Source: Asanoa sp. WMMD1127 (GTDB taxonomy: Bacteria; Actinomycetota; Actinomycetes; Mycobacteriales; Micromonosporaceae). Taken from it: a DNA stretch of 64,000 nucleotides. Below the pieces are notes generated by a model, which saw only the letters and a list, made by a program, of their open reading frames with translations, ran no database searches and was not told where the DNA came from. The position numbers and the translations under genes were made by a program. Positions 33,524-42,831 of this stretch are shown here, piece by piece. Within the stretch, counting starts at the first letter, position 1, and every line of letters begins with the position of its first letter. The DNA lies in NCBI RefSeq assembly GCF_029626225.1, contig NZ_JARUBP010000001.1:6820001-6884000 (forward strand), read 5' to 3'.

Positions 33524-36229
33524 GTGGCCACCACAGACAACGGCACCACGACGGGCGGCGACGGCGCCGCGGAAGATCTCGGCAAGGCGCTCGACGCCGC
33601 GCTGGGCAAGCCGCGGCGGCGTGTCCCGCGCGGCGGTCTGGTGACCGGCGGCGTGGTGCTCGCGCTCGTGGCGGCGATGGGCTTCACGGTGCTCGGGTTG
33701 GGCGTCGCCGACAACGCGGTGGCCAACTACGACGCGAGCTCCTGGTTGTGGAGCCGGGCCAAGAGCGAGGTGGCCCGGGTCAACGGGCTGACCGGCCGGG
33801 TCGACACCCGCGTCGAGGTCGCCCAGGCCCGCAACCACGCGATGCAGGTGACCCAGACCGACCGCTTCCTGATCCTCCGCGACCTGACCACCGGCCAGAT
33901 CAGCTCGCTCGACCTGGCCACGCTCCAGGTCATGGCGACCACCCGCACCACGTCGGGCCTCGGCGTCAGCGTCGCGCTGCAGGACGACGCGGCGTTCGTG
34001 GTCGACGCGCCGCAGGGCGTGGTCCGCCAGCTCGACCCGCGGTCGCTGGTGCCGATCGGCGAGCCGGTGCGCTACCCGCCCGGCATCTCGGGCGGCACGT
34101 TCGACGGCGCGGGGCGGCTGTGGGTGGCCGTGCCGAGCGAGGGCACCGTTTCCGCGATCACGCCCGCGCCGCTGCCGAGCGCGCCGGCCGATCCGCTGCC
34201 GACCGGCGGCGCCGCGCTGGCCGGCGTCTCCCAGCCCGGCGGGTCCGGCGGTGGCATCAGCCCCACCCAGGTCAAGACCGTGACCGTGGCCGACCCGAGC
34301 CACGACCTCGCGGTGAGCACCCTCGACGACGGCGTGGCGGTGCTCGACCGCACGACCGGCGCGCTGACCACCGTCCGCGGCGAGCGCGAGCACCAGGTGA
34401 TCCTGCAACTGCCGGGCGCCGGCGCGGTGCCGCCCCGCACCAACGGCGACCGGGTCCCGGTGACCGTCGCCGAGGGCCGGCACGTCGTGGTGGTCGGCGA
34501 GGGCGGGCCGGTCTCCCGGTTCGTGGTGCCGGGCCAGGGCGCTCAGCTGCGGCCGGCGGTGGCCTGGGCGGGCCGCTTCTACTGCGCCGACGAGCGCTCG
34601 GGCACCGTGCACGTCTTCGACGAGCGCGGCCAGCTGGTGGAGACGATCGAGGTCAAGGGGGCCAACGGGCCGCTCGAGCTCGAGGTCCGCGAGAACTACC
34701 TGTTCATCAACGCCCCCAACTCGTCGACCGCGCGGGTCGTCGACGACAAGCACCAGGTTCGGGTGGTCGACAAATACGCCGACGACGTGCTGGGCGGCGA
34801 CCCGCCGAAGGATCCGCCGCTCCCGCCGCCGCCGAAGAAGGACGTCGTCAGCAAGCCGGGCGCGCCGCGCGCGGTGACCGCGACGGCCGGTGACAAGGTG
34901 GCCCGGGTGAGCTGGCGCGCGGCCGACGCCAACGGCTCCGCGATCACGAAATACGTGGTCGAGGGCGGTCCGCAGCCGCTCGAGGTCGGCGCGCGGCAGC
35001 GGTCGGTCGAGATCGGCGGGCTGACCAACGGCGAGACCTACCGGTTCGCGGTGCACGCGGTCAACGGCAAGGGCGCCGGCCCGGCCAAGCGCAGCAACCC
35101 CGTGATGCCGACCGCCGAGGTGCCCGACCCGCCGGCCGCCGTGACCGCCGAGGCCCGGCCCGACGGCACGGTCCGGGTCAGCTGGCCCGCGGCCGACGGG
35201 CAGGGCAACCGCATCGCGAAATACTCGGTGACGGCCGCGTCCGCCGGCGCCACCGCGCCGGCCGGCGAGACCGCCAAGACCGAACTGGTCGTGCCGGCGG
35301 GCGAGCTGGAATACGGCACGCAATACGCGTTCACCGTGGTCGCCGTCAGCGACAAGGGCGCCGCGTCGAAGCCGTCGACCGCGAGCGACACGGTGGTGCC
35401 GTTCACGGTGCCCGGCCAGCCGGCGGGCATCGCGGCGGTCGCGCCCAACGAGCCCGGCACGGTCACGGTCAGCTGGCAGCCGCCGGCCGACAACGGGCGG
35501 CCGATCCTCGAATACGTGGTCAAGGTCAACGGCCAGACGCTGCGTACGCCGGAGACCAGCTACAAGATCACGGGGCTGGCGGAGGGCCAGCCGGCCACCG
35601 TCTCGGTGACGGCGCGCAACGAGGCCGGCGAGGGTCCGGCGGCGACCGACACGGCCACGACGATCGCCAAGCCGACGGTGACGCTCGGCGCGGCCCGGGT
35701 CACGTCGACAACGGTCACGGTGCCGGTGACCGTCAACACCAACGGCAGCCCGACCCAGTGCCAGGTGACGATCTCCTACGGCGGCCGCTCGGTGCCCTCC
35801 GGCTGGCGGGCCTGCGGCGACATCGCCCTCGACGCGTGGCGGGCCGGCACCGCATATTCCTATGTGGCCTCCGCCCGCAACGCCGCCGGCCAGGTCGACC
35901 AGCCCGCCCGCAGCGCCACCACGACCGCGGTCAACGGCGTGGTGACCTGCAACGACAGCGGCGGCACCTACTGCGACACGGGCATCGGCATCTACACCGG
36001 CACGCGCCAGGTGCAGAGCGAGTCCCCCGGCACCGCGCAGAACGGGACCCGGTTCCAGGCGTGGTGCAAGAAGACCGGCACCAACATCCGGGCGGTGCAA
36101 TACAACGGCAACAAGGCGAGCACCTGGTGGGTGCAGATCACCTTCAGGGGCGACACGACCTACATCCCGTTCGCCTGGTTCAACCTCGACAACGGCGACA
36201 ACATCAACGGCCTGCCGACGTGCGTGTGA
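33524..36229 (+). CDS. Secreted or membrane-anchored beta-propeller and fibronectin type III protein
   Basis: 901 residues. A cytoplasmic tail is followed by one TM (GGVVLALVAAMGFTVLGLGV, about 42-62). Residues about 75-430 show repeated beta-blade-like segments (FLILRDLTTGQISSLDLATL; LAVSTLDDGVAVLDRTTGAL) and probably form a propeller. A Pro/Lys spacer (PPKDPPLPPPPKKD) leads to three fibronectin type III domains (about 445-735), each with the Y-x-F/V-x-V strand. The C-terminus (about 740-901) includes paired cysteines (TCNDSGGTYC) and an SH3b-like segment ending GLPTCV. GTG at 33524 follows GGGAGGGG. It precedes moxR by 7 bases, so it is likely an exported substrate or partner of the MoxR system. 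Confidence 0.85.
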   Translation: MATTDNGTTTGGDGAAEDLGKALDAALGKPRRRVPRGGLVTGGVVLALVAAMGFTVLGLGVADNAVANYDASSWLWSRAKSEVARVNGLTGRVDTRVEVAQARNHAMQVTQTDRFLILRDLTTGQISSLDLATLQVMATTRTTSGLGVSVALQDDAAFVVDAPQGVVRQLDPRSLVPIGEPVRYPPGISGGTFDGAGRLWVAVPSEGTVSAITPAPLPSAPADPLPTGGAALAGVSQPGGSGGGISPTQVKTVTVADPSHDLAVSTLDDGVAVLDRTTGALTTVRGEREHQVILQLPGAGAVPPRTNGDRVPVTVAEGRHVVVVGEGGPVSRFVVPGQGAQLRPAVAWAGRFYCADERSGTVHVFDERGQLVETIEVKGANGPLELEVRENYLFINAPNSSTARVVDDKHQVRVVDKYADDVLGGDPPKDPPLPPPPKKDVVSKPGAPRAVTATAGDKVARVSWRAADANGSAITKYVVEGGPQPLEVGARQRSVEIGGLTNGETYRFAVHAVNGKGAGPAKRSNPVMPTAEVPDPPAAVTAEARPDGTVRVSWPAADGQGNRIAKYSVTAASAGATAPAGETAKTELVVPAGELEYGTQYAFTVVAVSDKGAASKPSTASDTVVPFTVPGQPAGIAAVAPNEPGTVTVSWQPPADNGRPILEYVVKVNGQTLRTPETSYKITGLAEGQPATVSVTARNEAGEGPAATDTATTIAKPTVTLGAARVTSTTVTVPVTVNTNGSPTQCQVTISYGGRSVPSGWRACGDIALDAWRAGTAYSYVASARNAAGQVDQPARSATTTAVNGVVTCNDSGGTYCDTGIGIYTGTRQVQSESPGTAQNGTRFQAWCKKTGTNIRAVQYNGNKASTWWVQITFRGDTTYIPFAWFNLDNGDNINGLPTCV

Positions 36230-36236
36230 GGATGCC

Positions 36237-37517
36237 GTGACGTCACCACAGCTGGAGCCGTTGCCGCCCGGACACGTCCAGGGTTTCGCCGCCCTGGCCG
36301 GGCGGCTCGCCGACGCGATAGGCGCGGTCGTGCTCGGCAAGGACGAGGTCGTGCGGCTGACACTGACGGCGCTGTTCGCGCAGGGCCACGTGCTGCTCGA
36401 AGACGTGCCCGGCGTCGGCAAGACCACGCTGGCCCGGGCGCTGGCGTCGACGGTGCACGGGCAGTGGCGGCGCATCCAGTTCACGCCCGACCTGCTGCCC
36501 TCCGACGTCTCCGGCGTCACGATCTTCAACCAGGCGACCCGCGGCTTCGAGTTCCACCCGGGCCCGGTGTTCGCCAACATCGTCATCGCCGACGAGATCA
36601 ACCGGGCGTCACCCAAGACCCAGTCGGCGCTGCTCGAGGTGATGGAAGAACGCACCGTGACGGTCGACGGCGTACGCCACGGCGTCCCCCGCCCCTTCCT
36701 CGTCGTCGCGACGCAGAACCCGGTCGAGATGGACGGCACCTACCGACTACCCGAGGCCCAACTCGACCGCTTCCTCATGAAGCTGTCGGTGGGCTACCCG
36801 GACGAGGCGGTCGAGATCGAGGTCCTCCGCGGCGCCACGCTGCGCTCCCCGGACGCACTGGAGCCGGTCACCGACACGGCGACGGTCGGCGAGATGGTCC
36901 GGATGGCGCAGCAGGTGCACATCGCGGACCCGCTCTACGCCTACGCCGTGCGCCTCGCCGCCGCAACCCGGACCCATCCGCAGGTGCGGGTGGGGGTGAG
37001 CCCGCGGGGCGTGATCGCCTTGACCCGCGCGGCGTGCGCCTACGCCCTGATCGCGGGCCGCGGCTACGTCCTGCCGGAGGATCTCAAGGCGTTGCTCGGG
37101 CCGGTGTTCGCCCACCGGATCCTGCTGACGCCGGACGCGCAGCTACGCGGTCTGACGGCCGACGAGGTGCTCGCGGACGCGATGCGATCGGTGCCGGTTC
37201 CGCTGCCCGGGGGTGGCTCCGGGGGTAAGGCGGGTTCGCCGCCCGGCGCGACGGCGGGCAACGGCCGGGCGGCGGCGGGTCGCGCGGCGCCAGCGCCCAC
37301 GGCCACCTACGGGACACCGGCTCAGTCGAACGGGGTCGTCCACGCCAGCTACGGAATGACCCCCTACGGAGGCGGACCGGCTGGCGCGGCGGGCGGCGTG
37401 GCCGGACCGGGCGATACCCCCGCAGCTGGCTACCGGCAGCAGGGCGGCGGCGGGCGCCGGGCGGGATGGCGGGCGGCGCTTGGGTTCGGCGGGCTGCGGC
37501 CGCTGCCGGGGAGCTGA
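36237..37517 (+). CDS. MoxR-family AAA+ ATPase
   Basis: 426 residues. Walker A EDVPGVGKTTLA (about 55-66), Walker B IVIADEINRA (about 118-127), sensor 1 VVATQNP and arginine finger region EAQLDRFLMKL. The AAA lid follows, then a Gly/Ala/Pro-rich disordered tail (about 325-426). MoxR proteins act with von Willebrand/DUF58 partners as chaperones for cofactor insertion or complex assembly. Downstream DUF58 starts 4 bases after the stop, confirming the classic MoxR-DUF58 pair. Confidence 0.94.
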   Translation: MTSPQLEPLPPGHVQGFAALAGRLADAIGAVVLGKDEVVRLTLTALFAQGHVLLEDVPGVGKTTLARALASTVHGQWRRIQFTPDLLPSDVSGVTIFNQATRGFEFHPGPVFANIVIADEINRASPKTQSALLEVMEERTVTVDGVRHGVPRPFLVVATQNPVEMDGTYRLPEAQLDRFLMKLSVGYPDEAVEIEVLRGATLRSPDALEPVTDTATVGEMVRMAQQVHIADPLYAYAVRLAAATRTHPQVRVGVSPRGVIALTRAACAYALIAGRGYVLPEDLKALLGPVFAHRILLTPDAQLRGLTADEVLADAMRSVPVPLPGGGSGGKAGSPPGATAGNGRAAAGRAAPAPTATYGTPAQSNGVVHASYGMTPYGGGPAGAAGGVAGPGDTPAAGYRQQGGGGRRAGWRAALGFGGLRPLPGS

Positions 37518-37520
37518 TCC

Positions 37521-38660
37521 GTGCGGCCGACCGCCCGGGGACTCGGGCTGGCCGCAGCCGGCGTCGCGTTGGTCGTCGTCGGCTGGCGGTTCGGCTATGC
37601 CGAGCTTGCCGCGCTCGGCGGGGCCGCGCTGGTCGCGGTCGTGTTCGCCGTGCTGCACGCCGCCTGGCGGCCGCGGCTGTCGGTGACGCGGGTCGTCGAG
37701 CCCGACCGGGTCGGCCGCGGCGAGCCGGCCGGCGTGACGCTCACCGTCCGCAACAGCGCCCGCCTCCGCGCCGCCAACCTGGTCGCGCACGACCGGTGCG
37801 GCGCGGCCACGGTGCCCGTGCCGGTGCTGCGCCTGCGACCCGGCCGGGACACCACTGTGGACTATCCGGTGCCGACGACCCGGCGGGGCGTCGTGCCGGT
37901 CGGGCCGCTGCGGGTGGCGCGGCGCGACCCGCTCGGCCTGGTCACCGCGGCCCGGTCGCACGGCGGCGCCAGCACCGTGTGGGTGCATCCCCGGATCCAT
38001 CCGCTCACGGCCGTGCCGGCCGGCGCGATGCGCAGCCTCGACGGCCGGGTCGACAGTGTCCCGCACGGCACGATCACGTTCGACTCGCTGCGGGAGTACG
38101 TCGTCGGCGACGAGCTGCGCCGTGTCCACTGGCGCACCAGCGCGCGGGTCGGCGAGCTGATGGTCCGCGAGCAGCTCGACACCAGCCTGCCCCGACTGGT
38201 CGTACTCGTCGACAACCGGACGACCGCCCACCCCGACCGCAGCGGCGGCGAGGCGCCCACGTTCGAGGCGGCCTGTGAGGCGGCGGCCTCGGTGGTCACC
38301 GCCGCGGCCCGCGAGGACGTCGACGTGACCCTGCTGCTGGTCGCCGGCGAAACCGCCCCGGCGTCGCACCCGCTCGACCGGCTCGCCGAGGCCGAGCTGG
38401 TGGCCGGCGACCTCAAGGCCGCCACCGACCGCCTCCGTCAGCAACGGGCCGGCGACACCGTGATCTTCCTGACCGGCGCCGGTGCCCGCGCCCACGGGGA
38501 CCTCGGGCTGATCGGCTCCCTCCGCGGCCCGTACGCCGCCGTGGTCGCGACCGTCTTCGGCGACGGCGGCACACCGTCCACCGCCGACGGCATGGTCGTC
38601 CTCGACGCCACCGACGGCGAGGCCTTCGCGGCCGCCTGGGACGGTGTCCGCGGATGGTGA
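37521..38660 (+). CDS. DUF58 protein
   Basis: 379 residues. Two N-terminal membrane segments (LGLAAAGVALVVVGWRF; LAALGGAALVAVVFAVLHAA) precede a beta-rich domain and the DUF58 signature at about 190-220 (FDSLREYVVGDELRRVHWRT followed by SARVGELMVREQ). A C-terminal vWA-like fold has LPRLVVLVDNR. DUF58 proteins partner MoxR ATPases. Its stop overlaps the start of the transglutaminase-like gene by 7 bases. Confidence 0.92.
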   Translation: MRPTARGLGLAAAGVALVVVGWRFGYAELAALGGAALVAVVFAVLHAAWRPRLSVTRVVEPDRVGRGEPAGVTLTVRNSARLRAANLVAHDRCGAATVPVPVLRLRPGRDTTVDYPVPTTRRGVVPVGPLRVARRDPLGLVTAARSHGGASTVWVHPRIHPLTAVPAGAMRSLDGRVDSVPHGTITFDSLREYVVGDELRRVHWRTSARVGELMVREQLDTSLPRLVVLVDNRTTAHPDRSGGEAPTFEAACEAAASVVTAAAREDVDVTLLLVAGETAPASHPLDRLAEAELVAGDLKAATDRLRQQRAGDTVIFLTGAGARAHGDLGLIGSLRGPYAAVVATVFGDGGTPSTADGMVVLDATDGEAFAAAWDGVRGW

Positions 38661-40903
38661 TGCGGTTCGCCCGGTCGGCCGTACCGCCGCTCGTGCTCGT
38701 CGTGATGATCGCGGCGGCGGCGCTGGCGCTCGGCCGCGTCTACGCCGGCGCGGTCCTGGTGCCGCTGGTCGCCGGGGCCGGCGCGGGCGCGGTGCTCGTC
38801 TCCGTCGCAGCCCGCCGCGCCCCGTCCTGGCTGGTGGCGCCGGTGTCCGTGGTCGGCATGGCCGGCTACACGCTCGGCGCGCTCTGGTGGGCCGCCGACC
38901 GCGCCGGTCTCCCGGGGCCCCTGCGGGACCTCGTCGTCGAGGCCGCCCGCAACGGCATCCCGCGACTGCTCACCGCGCTGATCCCCGTGGAGCCGACGCC
39001 CGACACCGTGATCGTGCCCGTGGTCGCCGGCTGGCTCGCCGGCCTCGCGGGCGCCGAGCTCGGACTGCGGTGGGGCCGCCTGCTCATCGGGTACGGACCA
39101 CCCGTCCTCCTTTTCGCCGGCGCCCTCTACGTCGTGGGACCCAACGCGGCGCCGGCGCTCGTACCCGCGCTGATGATCGTCATCGCCGCGGCGGCAGGGC
39201 TCGCGGTCACCGGCCGGCCGGCCGCGCCCGACGCGGACCTCCCCCGCTCGACCCGGCTCGCGCTCCAGACCCGGGCGGTGCTGGCCGCGCTCGCCGCGAT
39301 CGCGCTCGTCGCCGCGACCGCACCGCTGATCACCGGGCGGGTCGAGGCCACACCGGTCGACCCACGGCAGTACGTGCAGCCCCCGCAGGTCGACAGCCTC
39401 GACGAGAACCCGCTGATCCGCATCTCGGGCTGGGCGCTCAACCCCGACCAGAAGCTGTTCGACGTGCGCAGCGACCGCGCCGAGCCGACCCGGATCCGGC
39501 TGGCGGTGCTCTCCGACTACGACGGGATCACGTGGCGGGTCGGCGCGGTCTACCGGGGCGCGGGCCGGGTGCTGCCCGCCCCGGCGACGCTGCCCGGCAA
39601 CGCCGCCGCACCGGTGAGCCAACGGATCGAGATCGGCGACCTGTCGGGGCGGTTACTCCCGGCCGTCCCCACACCGTCGCAAGTGGACGGTGTGCGGGTG
39701 GCCTACGACCCGGCGACCGGCACCATGATCGAGCCGGACGGGTTGCGGCCCGGGCTGGCGTACTCGGTGTCGTCGCTCGCCGAACAACCCGACCTCAACC
39801 TGCTCACCGCCGCCGAGGTGCCGTTCGGAGACGGCATCGCGCGGATGCTGGCGCTCGGCGCCGGCGCGCCCGACCCGATCCGCGCGCTGTCCGACCGCCT
39901 CGCCACGGAGTCCGGCGGCGGCGCCTACCAGCGGGCGCTGGGCATCGAGGAATATCTGGCCACCCACTACAAGCTGGTCGCCGACGCGCCGAGCGGCCAC
40001 GCGTACCCCAATCTCGCGTTCTTCCTCTTCGGCCCGGCCAACGGCGGCGGACGGGAGGGCACCTCGGAACAGTTCGCCGCGTCGTACGCCGTGCTCGCCC
40101 GTATGATGGGACTGCCGACCCGGATCGTGGTCGGCTTCCGCAGCGCCACCGGCACGGGCCCGGTGCGCGGCGCCGACGCCCAGGCCTGGCCCGAGGTCTT
40201 CTTCACCGACGTGGGCTGGGTCCCGTTCGACCCGCTGCCGAAGCCCGACACGGTGCCGGAGCCGCCGGAGCAGGAGCCACCGAAACCCGAGCCGCCGACA
40301 CCGCCACCCTCCGAGGCGCCGCTGCCGACGCTCGAGCCCGCGGCGTCCCCCACCGCCACCCCGCTCGCGGCGGTCGCACCGGGCGGTTCGGGCGCGGCGT
40401 CCGCGTACGCGATCGGCGGCAGCGGTGTGGTGATCGTCGTGCTCGCGGCGATGTGCGCGCTCGTGGTGCTGCGGCGCGGGCTGAGCCGGCGCCGGCTGGC
40501 GACCGGCCCGCCGGGTGAGCGGGTGGCCGGGGCCTGGCTGGAGGTGCGCGACGCGTTGCGGCTCGCGGGCCGACCCGCCGCGGCGCACCTGTCGGCGACG
40601 GAGCTGGCCGCGCACGCGGCGGCCGCGGCCCGGCCGGCGGTTTCCCCGCGAGATCCTGCCGCCCCGCTCGTGGCCGGGGACGACCCGCCGCCGGAGTTGG
40701 CGACGCTCGTCGACCTGGTCAACCGTGACGCCTTCGCACCGGCCCAGACCGGCGACGCCGAGGCCGACGAGGCGGAGACGGCGGCGCGCGCCTACACGGC
40801 CCGACTGCGTGCCACTCAATCCCGCTGGCGCCGGGCGATGTGGCCGTTCCATCCAGGCCCGCTGCGCTGGCAGCGATCCCGCGACCGCGGCGACGGACCG
40901 TAA
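38654..40903 (+). CDS. TgpA-like membrane transglutaminase-fold protein with catalytic Cys and His replaced
   Basis: 749 residues. An N-terminal six-helix membrane domain (DUF3488-like, about 10-225) is followed by an extracytoplasmic region, a transglutaminase core (about 430-530), a Pro-rich linker, a further TM (SGVVIVVLAAMCALVVL, about 595-615) and a cytoplasmic tail. In active members the core has F-C-E-x-F-A and D-A-H-A-W. Here these read TSEQFA (Ser471, codon at 40064) and DAQAWPEV (Gln510, codon at 40181). The third residue, Asp526 (PFDPLP), is kept. Thiol-protease-like catalysis is therefore unlikely. The gene ends the operon with MoxR and DUF58. Confidence 0.92.
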   Translation: MVMRFARSAVPPLVLVVMIAAAALALGRVYAGAVLVPLVAGAGAGAVLVSVAARRAPSWLVAPVSVVGMAGYTLGALWWAADRAGLPGPLRDLVVEAARNGIPRLLTALIPVEPTPDTVIVPVVAGWLAGLAGAELGLRWGRLLIGYGPPVLLFAGALYVVGPNAAPALVPALMIVIAAAAGLAVTGRPAAPDADLPRSTRLALQTRAVLAALAAIALVAATAPLITGRVEATPVDPRQYVQPPQVDSLDENPLIRISGWALNPDQKLFDVRSDRAEPTRIRLAVLSDYDGITWRVGAVYRGAGRVLPAPATLPGNAAAPVSQRIEIGDLSGRLLPAVPTPSQVDGVRVAYDPATGTMIEPDGLRPGLAYSVSSLAEQPDLNLLTAAEVPFGDGIARMLALGAGAPDPIRALSDRLATESGGGAYQRALGIEEYLATHYKLVADAPSGHAYPNLAFFLFGPANGGGREGTSEQFAASYAVLARMMGLPTRIVVGFRSATGTGPVRGADAQAWPEVFFTDVGWVPFDPLPKPDTVPEPPEQEPPKPEPPTPPPSEAPLPTLEPAASPTATPLAAVAPGGSGAASAYAIGGSGVVIVVLAAMCALVVLRRGLSRRRLATGPPGERVAGAWLEVRDALRLAGRPAAAHLSATELAAHAAAAARPAVSPRDPAAPLVAGDDPPPELATLVDLVNRDAFAPAQTGDAEADEAETAARAYTARLRATQSRWRRAMWPFHPGPLRWQRSRDRGDGP

Positions 40904-40929
40904 CGCCGGCACCGGCTCCCCCGGTGCCG

Positions 40930-41103
40930 CCGATGCCCAAACCCAATCACGCCACGGCGCCCGCCGGTCATCGCCGGCGTCCGGCGCCCCTTGCGCCGGC
41001 GCCGTGCGCCGGCAGCCCGGCACGCCGCCCCAGGCCCGCCGGCCGCTCCGGCTGGCGCGCCGTGGCCGATGCCCAGACCCATCGCGCCACGGCGCCGACC
41101 GGG
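40930..41103. repeat. Diverged direct repeat in the isochorismatase upstream gap
   Basis: About 37 bases beginning CCGATGCCCAAACCCA at 40930 recur with a few changes at 41066 (CCGATGCCCAGACCCA). They share the continuation GCGCCACGGCGCC. The surrounding 629-base gap (40904-41532) has no recognised gene. Confidence 0.6.
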
Positions 41104-41173
41104 CTTCGCCCGCGTCCCGCTTCCAAATGGCCGGCTCGATGCGCCGGTGGCGGCCGAAGGCCGGCATGGGGAG

Positions 41174-41391
41174 GTCGAAGGCCGGGCGCCGTCGAAGGCC
41201 GGGCGCCGTCGAAGGCCGGGTCCCGCGATCAAAGGCCGGGGTCCCGCGGTCGAAGCCGGGCGCAGCGGTCGAAGGCCGGGCGCCGTCAAAGGCCCGGTCC
41301 CGCGGTCAAAGGCCGGGGTCCGGCGGGTCGAAGCCGGGCGCAGCGGTCAACGGCCGGGCGCCGTCGAAGGCCGGGCGCGGCGGCTGGTGCG
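41174..41391. repeat. GC-rich tandem repeat array D (17-20 bp units)
   Basis: Units begin GTCGAAGGCCGGGCGCC at 41174 and 41191, and about ten more degenerate copies follow (GTCAAAGGCCGGGG, GTCGAAGCCGGGCGCAG) to 41391. It lies upstream of the isochorismatase-fold gene. Period and sequence differ from the other arrays, but all share a GCCGGG core. Confidence 0.8.
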
Positions 41392-41532
41392 GATCTGACT
41401 GGAGTACAACGACCCTGCGCAGTAAGGCCGTCCACGGAGCGCATCGGGAAAGGGGTTGTGCGGCAGCCGGTCCGCCCGGCGGGTAGCTTGGCCAACGAGG
41501 ACCGCGGCCGCACAACGCGCAAGGAGAACAAC

Positions 41533-42129
41533 ATGCCAGCGCCGTCGAACGGGTTCGAGTCGAAACGCACCGCGTTGCTGGTGATGGATTTCCAGAACGG
41601 GATCGTCGGGCGGCTACCGGACGCCGACGCGCTCGTCGGCCGGGTGCGCGACGCGATCGCGGACGTCCGGGCCCACGAGGGCGTCATCGGGTACGTGCGG
41701 GTCGCGTTCACGGACGACGACTACGCCAGCGTGCCGGCGACGAACGCCCGGTTCGCGGCCGCCGCGGAAAGCCGGGCGCTGACCGACGACGACCCGAGCA
41801 CGGCGATCGTCGACGCCCTCGCACCGCAGGACGGCGACATCGTCGTGCGCAAGGTCCGCATCGGCGCCATGTCGACCACCGACCTCGACCAACGGTTACG
41901 CGCCCGCGGCGTCAACACCGTCGTCCTCGCCGGCGTCAGCACCAGCGGCGTCGTCCTCTCGACGGTGATGGACGCGGCCGACCGGGACTACCGCGTCTAC
42001 GTCCTGTCCGACGGTGTCGCCGACACGGACACCGACGTGCACGAGATCCTGCTCGACAAGGTCTTCGGCCGCCGCGGCACCGTGATCGACACGGCCGAGC
42101 TGCACAACATGCTCGAAAAGGCGGTCTGA
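41533..42129 (+). CDS. Isochorismatase/cysteine-hydrolase-fold protein without the catalytic cysteine
   Basis: 198 residues. The family Asp (Asp19, VMDFQNG) and Lys (Lys107, VVRKVRIGAM) are present. The loop that normally holds the nucleophilic Cys reads GVSTSGVVLST, with Val140 at that position. True isochorismatases also lack this cysteine, so hydrolysis of a vinyl ether or a non-hydrolytic role is possible. ATG at 41533 follows AAGGAG. Monocistronic after repeat array D. Substrate unknown. Confidence 0.85.
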   Translation: MPAPSNGFESKRTALLVMDFQNGIVGRLPDADALVGRVRDAIADVRAHEGVIGYVRVAFTDDDYASVPATNARFAAAAESRALTDDDPSTAIVDALAPQDGDIVVRKVRIGAMSTTDLDQRLRARGVNTVVLAGVSTSGVVLSTVMDAADRDYRVYVLSDGVADTDTDVHEILLDKVFGRRGTVIDTAELHNMLEKAV

Positions 42130-42171
42130 TCGCGGACGGCCGGGCCCCCAAGCCGGGAATGGCCAAGGCCT

Positions 42172-42798
42172 CTAGGCCGGGACCGGGTTGCGTAGGCCGG
42201 GATGGCCCGGCGGGAGCGTTCGGCGGACCACCCACCAGCTGACCGCCACACAGGCCGCGACCAGTGGCCAGGTCAGCGCCACCCGGGCCGCGGTCAGGGC
42301 CAGCACCCGGTCGGCGGCGTACAGCGGCAGGAACACCGCCACCCGGACCACGTACTGCATGACCCAGACGACGCTCCCCCAGCCGTACGCCCGAACCAGG
42401 GCCGGGTCGCGGCGCCACCGGGTCTTCTGGCCCAGGGCGAAACCGACGACGACGCCGAGCAGTGGCCAGCGGATGGCGATGCTGACCAGCCAGGCCAGCG
42501 CGCTGGCCGCGTTGCTGAGCAGTTGCAGCAGGAAGAAGTCGGCGGCGCGGCCCGTGCGCAGCACGATCAGGGCGGCCAGGCACACGCCGAAGAGGCTGAT
42601 CACCACGGCCATCGGGCGGTGACCCCGGGAGAGCCGCCACACCGCGACGGCGGTGCCGACGGCGAGCGCGGCGATCACGCCGCCGAGGATCGAGCCGCCC
42701 GCCACCGCCCAGCCGACGCCGAACGCGAGCGGCGGCAGTGACGCCTCGATCGCCCCGCGGCGGCCGCCGAGCAGGTCGTTGAGCGACTCGTCGGCCAT
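42172..42798 (-). CDS. DUF3159 integral membrane protein
   Basis: 208 residues with about six TMs (SLPPLAFGVGWAVAGG; GVIAALAVGTAVAVW; MAVVISLFGVCLAALIVL; WPLLGVVVGFALG; VALTWPLVAACVAVSWWVV). The N-terminus SLNDLLGGRRGAIEASLPPL and the loop GQKTRWRRDPALVRAYGWGS mark the actinobacterial DUF3159 family, of unknown function. The ATG at 42798 is 33 bases from a palindrome at 42832, which may regulate it. Confidence 0.88.
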   Translation of the reverse strand: MADESLNDLLGGRRGAIEASLPPLAFGVGWAVAGGSILGGVIAALAVGTAVAVWRLSRGHRPMAVVISLFGVCLAALIVLRTGRAADFFLLQLLSNAASALAWLVSIAIRWPLLGVVVGFALGQKTRWRRDPALVRAYGWGSVVWVMQYVVRVAVFLPLYAADRVLALTAARVALTWPLVAACVAVSWWVVRRTLPPGHPGLRNPVPA

Positions 42799-42831
42799 CG
42801 CATCTCCCCACCGGCAGCCGGAAACCCGGGG

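Noticed and set aside
33227-36739. A 1170-codon minus-strand frame opposite the propeller/FN3 gene
   Set aside because: Antisense shadow with repetitive His/Asp/Arg-Gly composition; the plus-strand gene has a TM, FN3 domains and conserved start.
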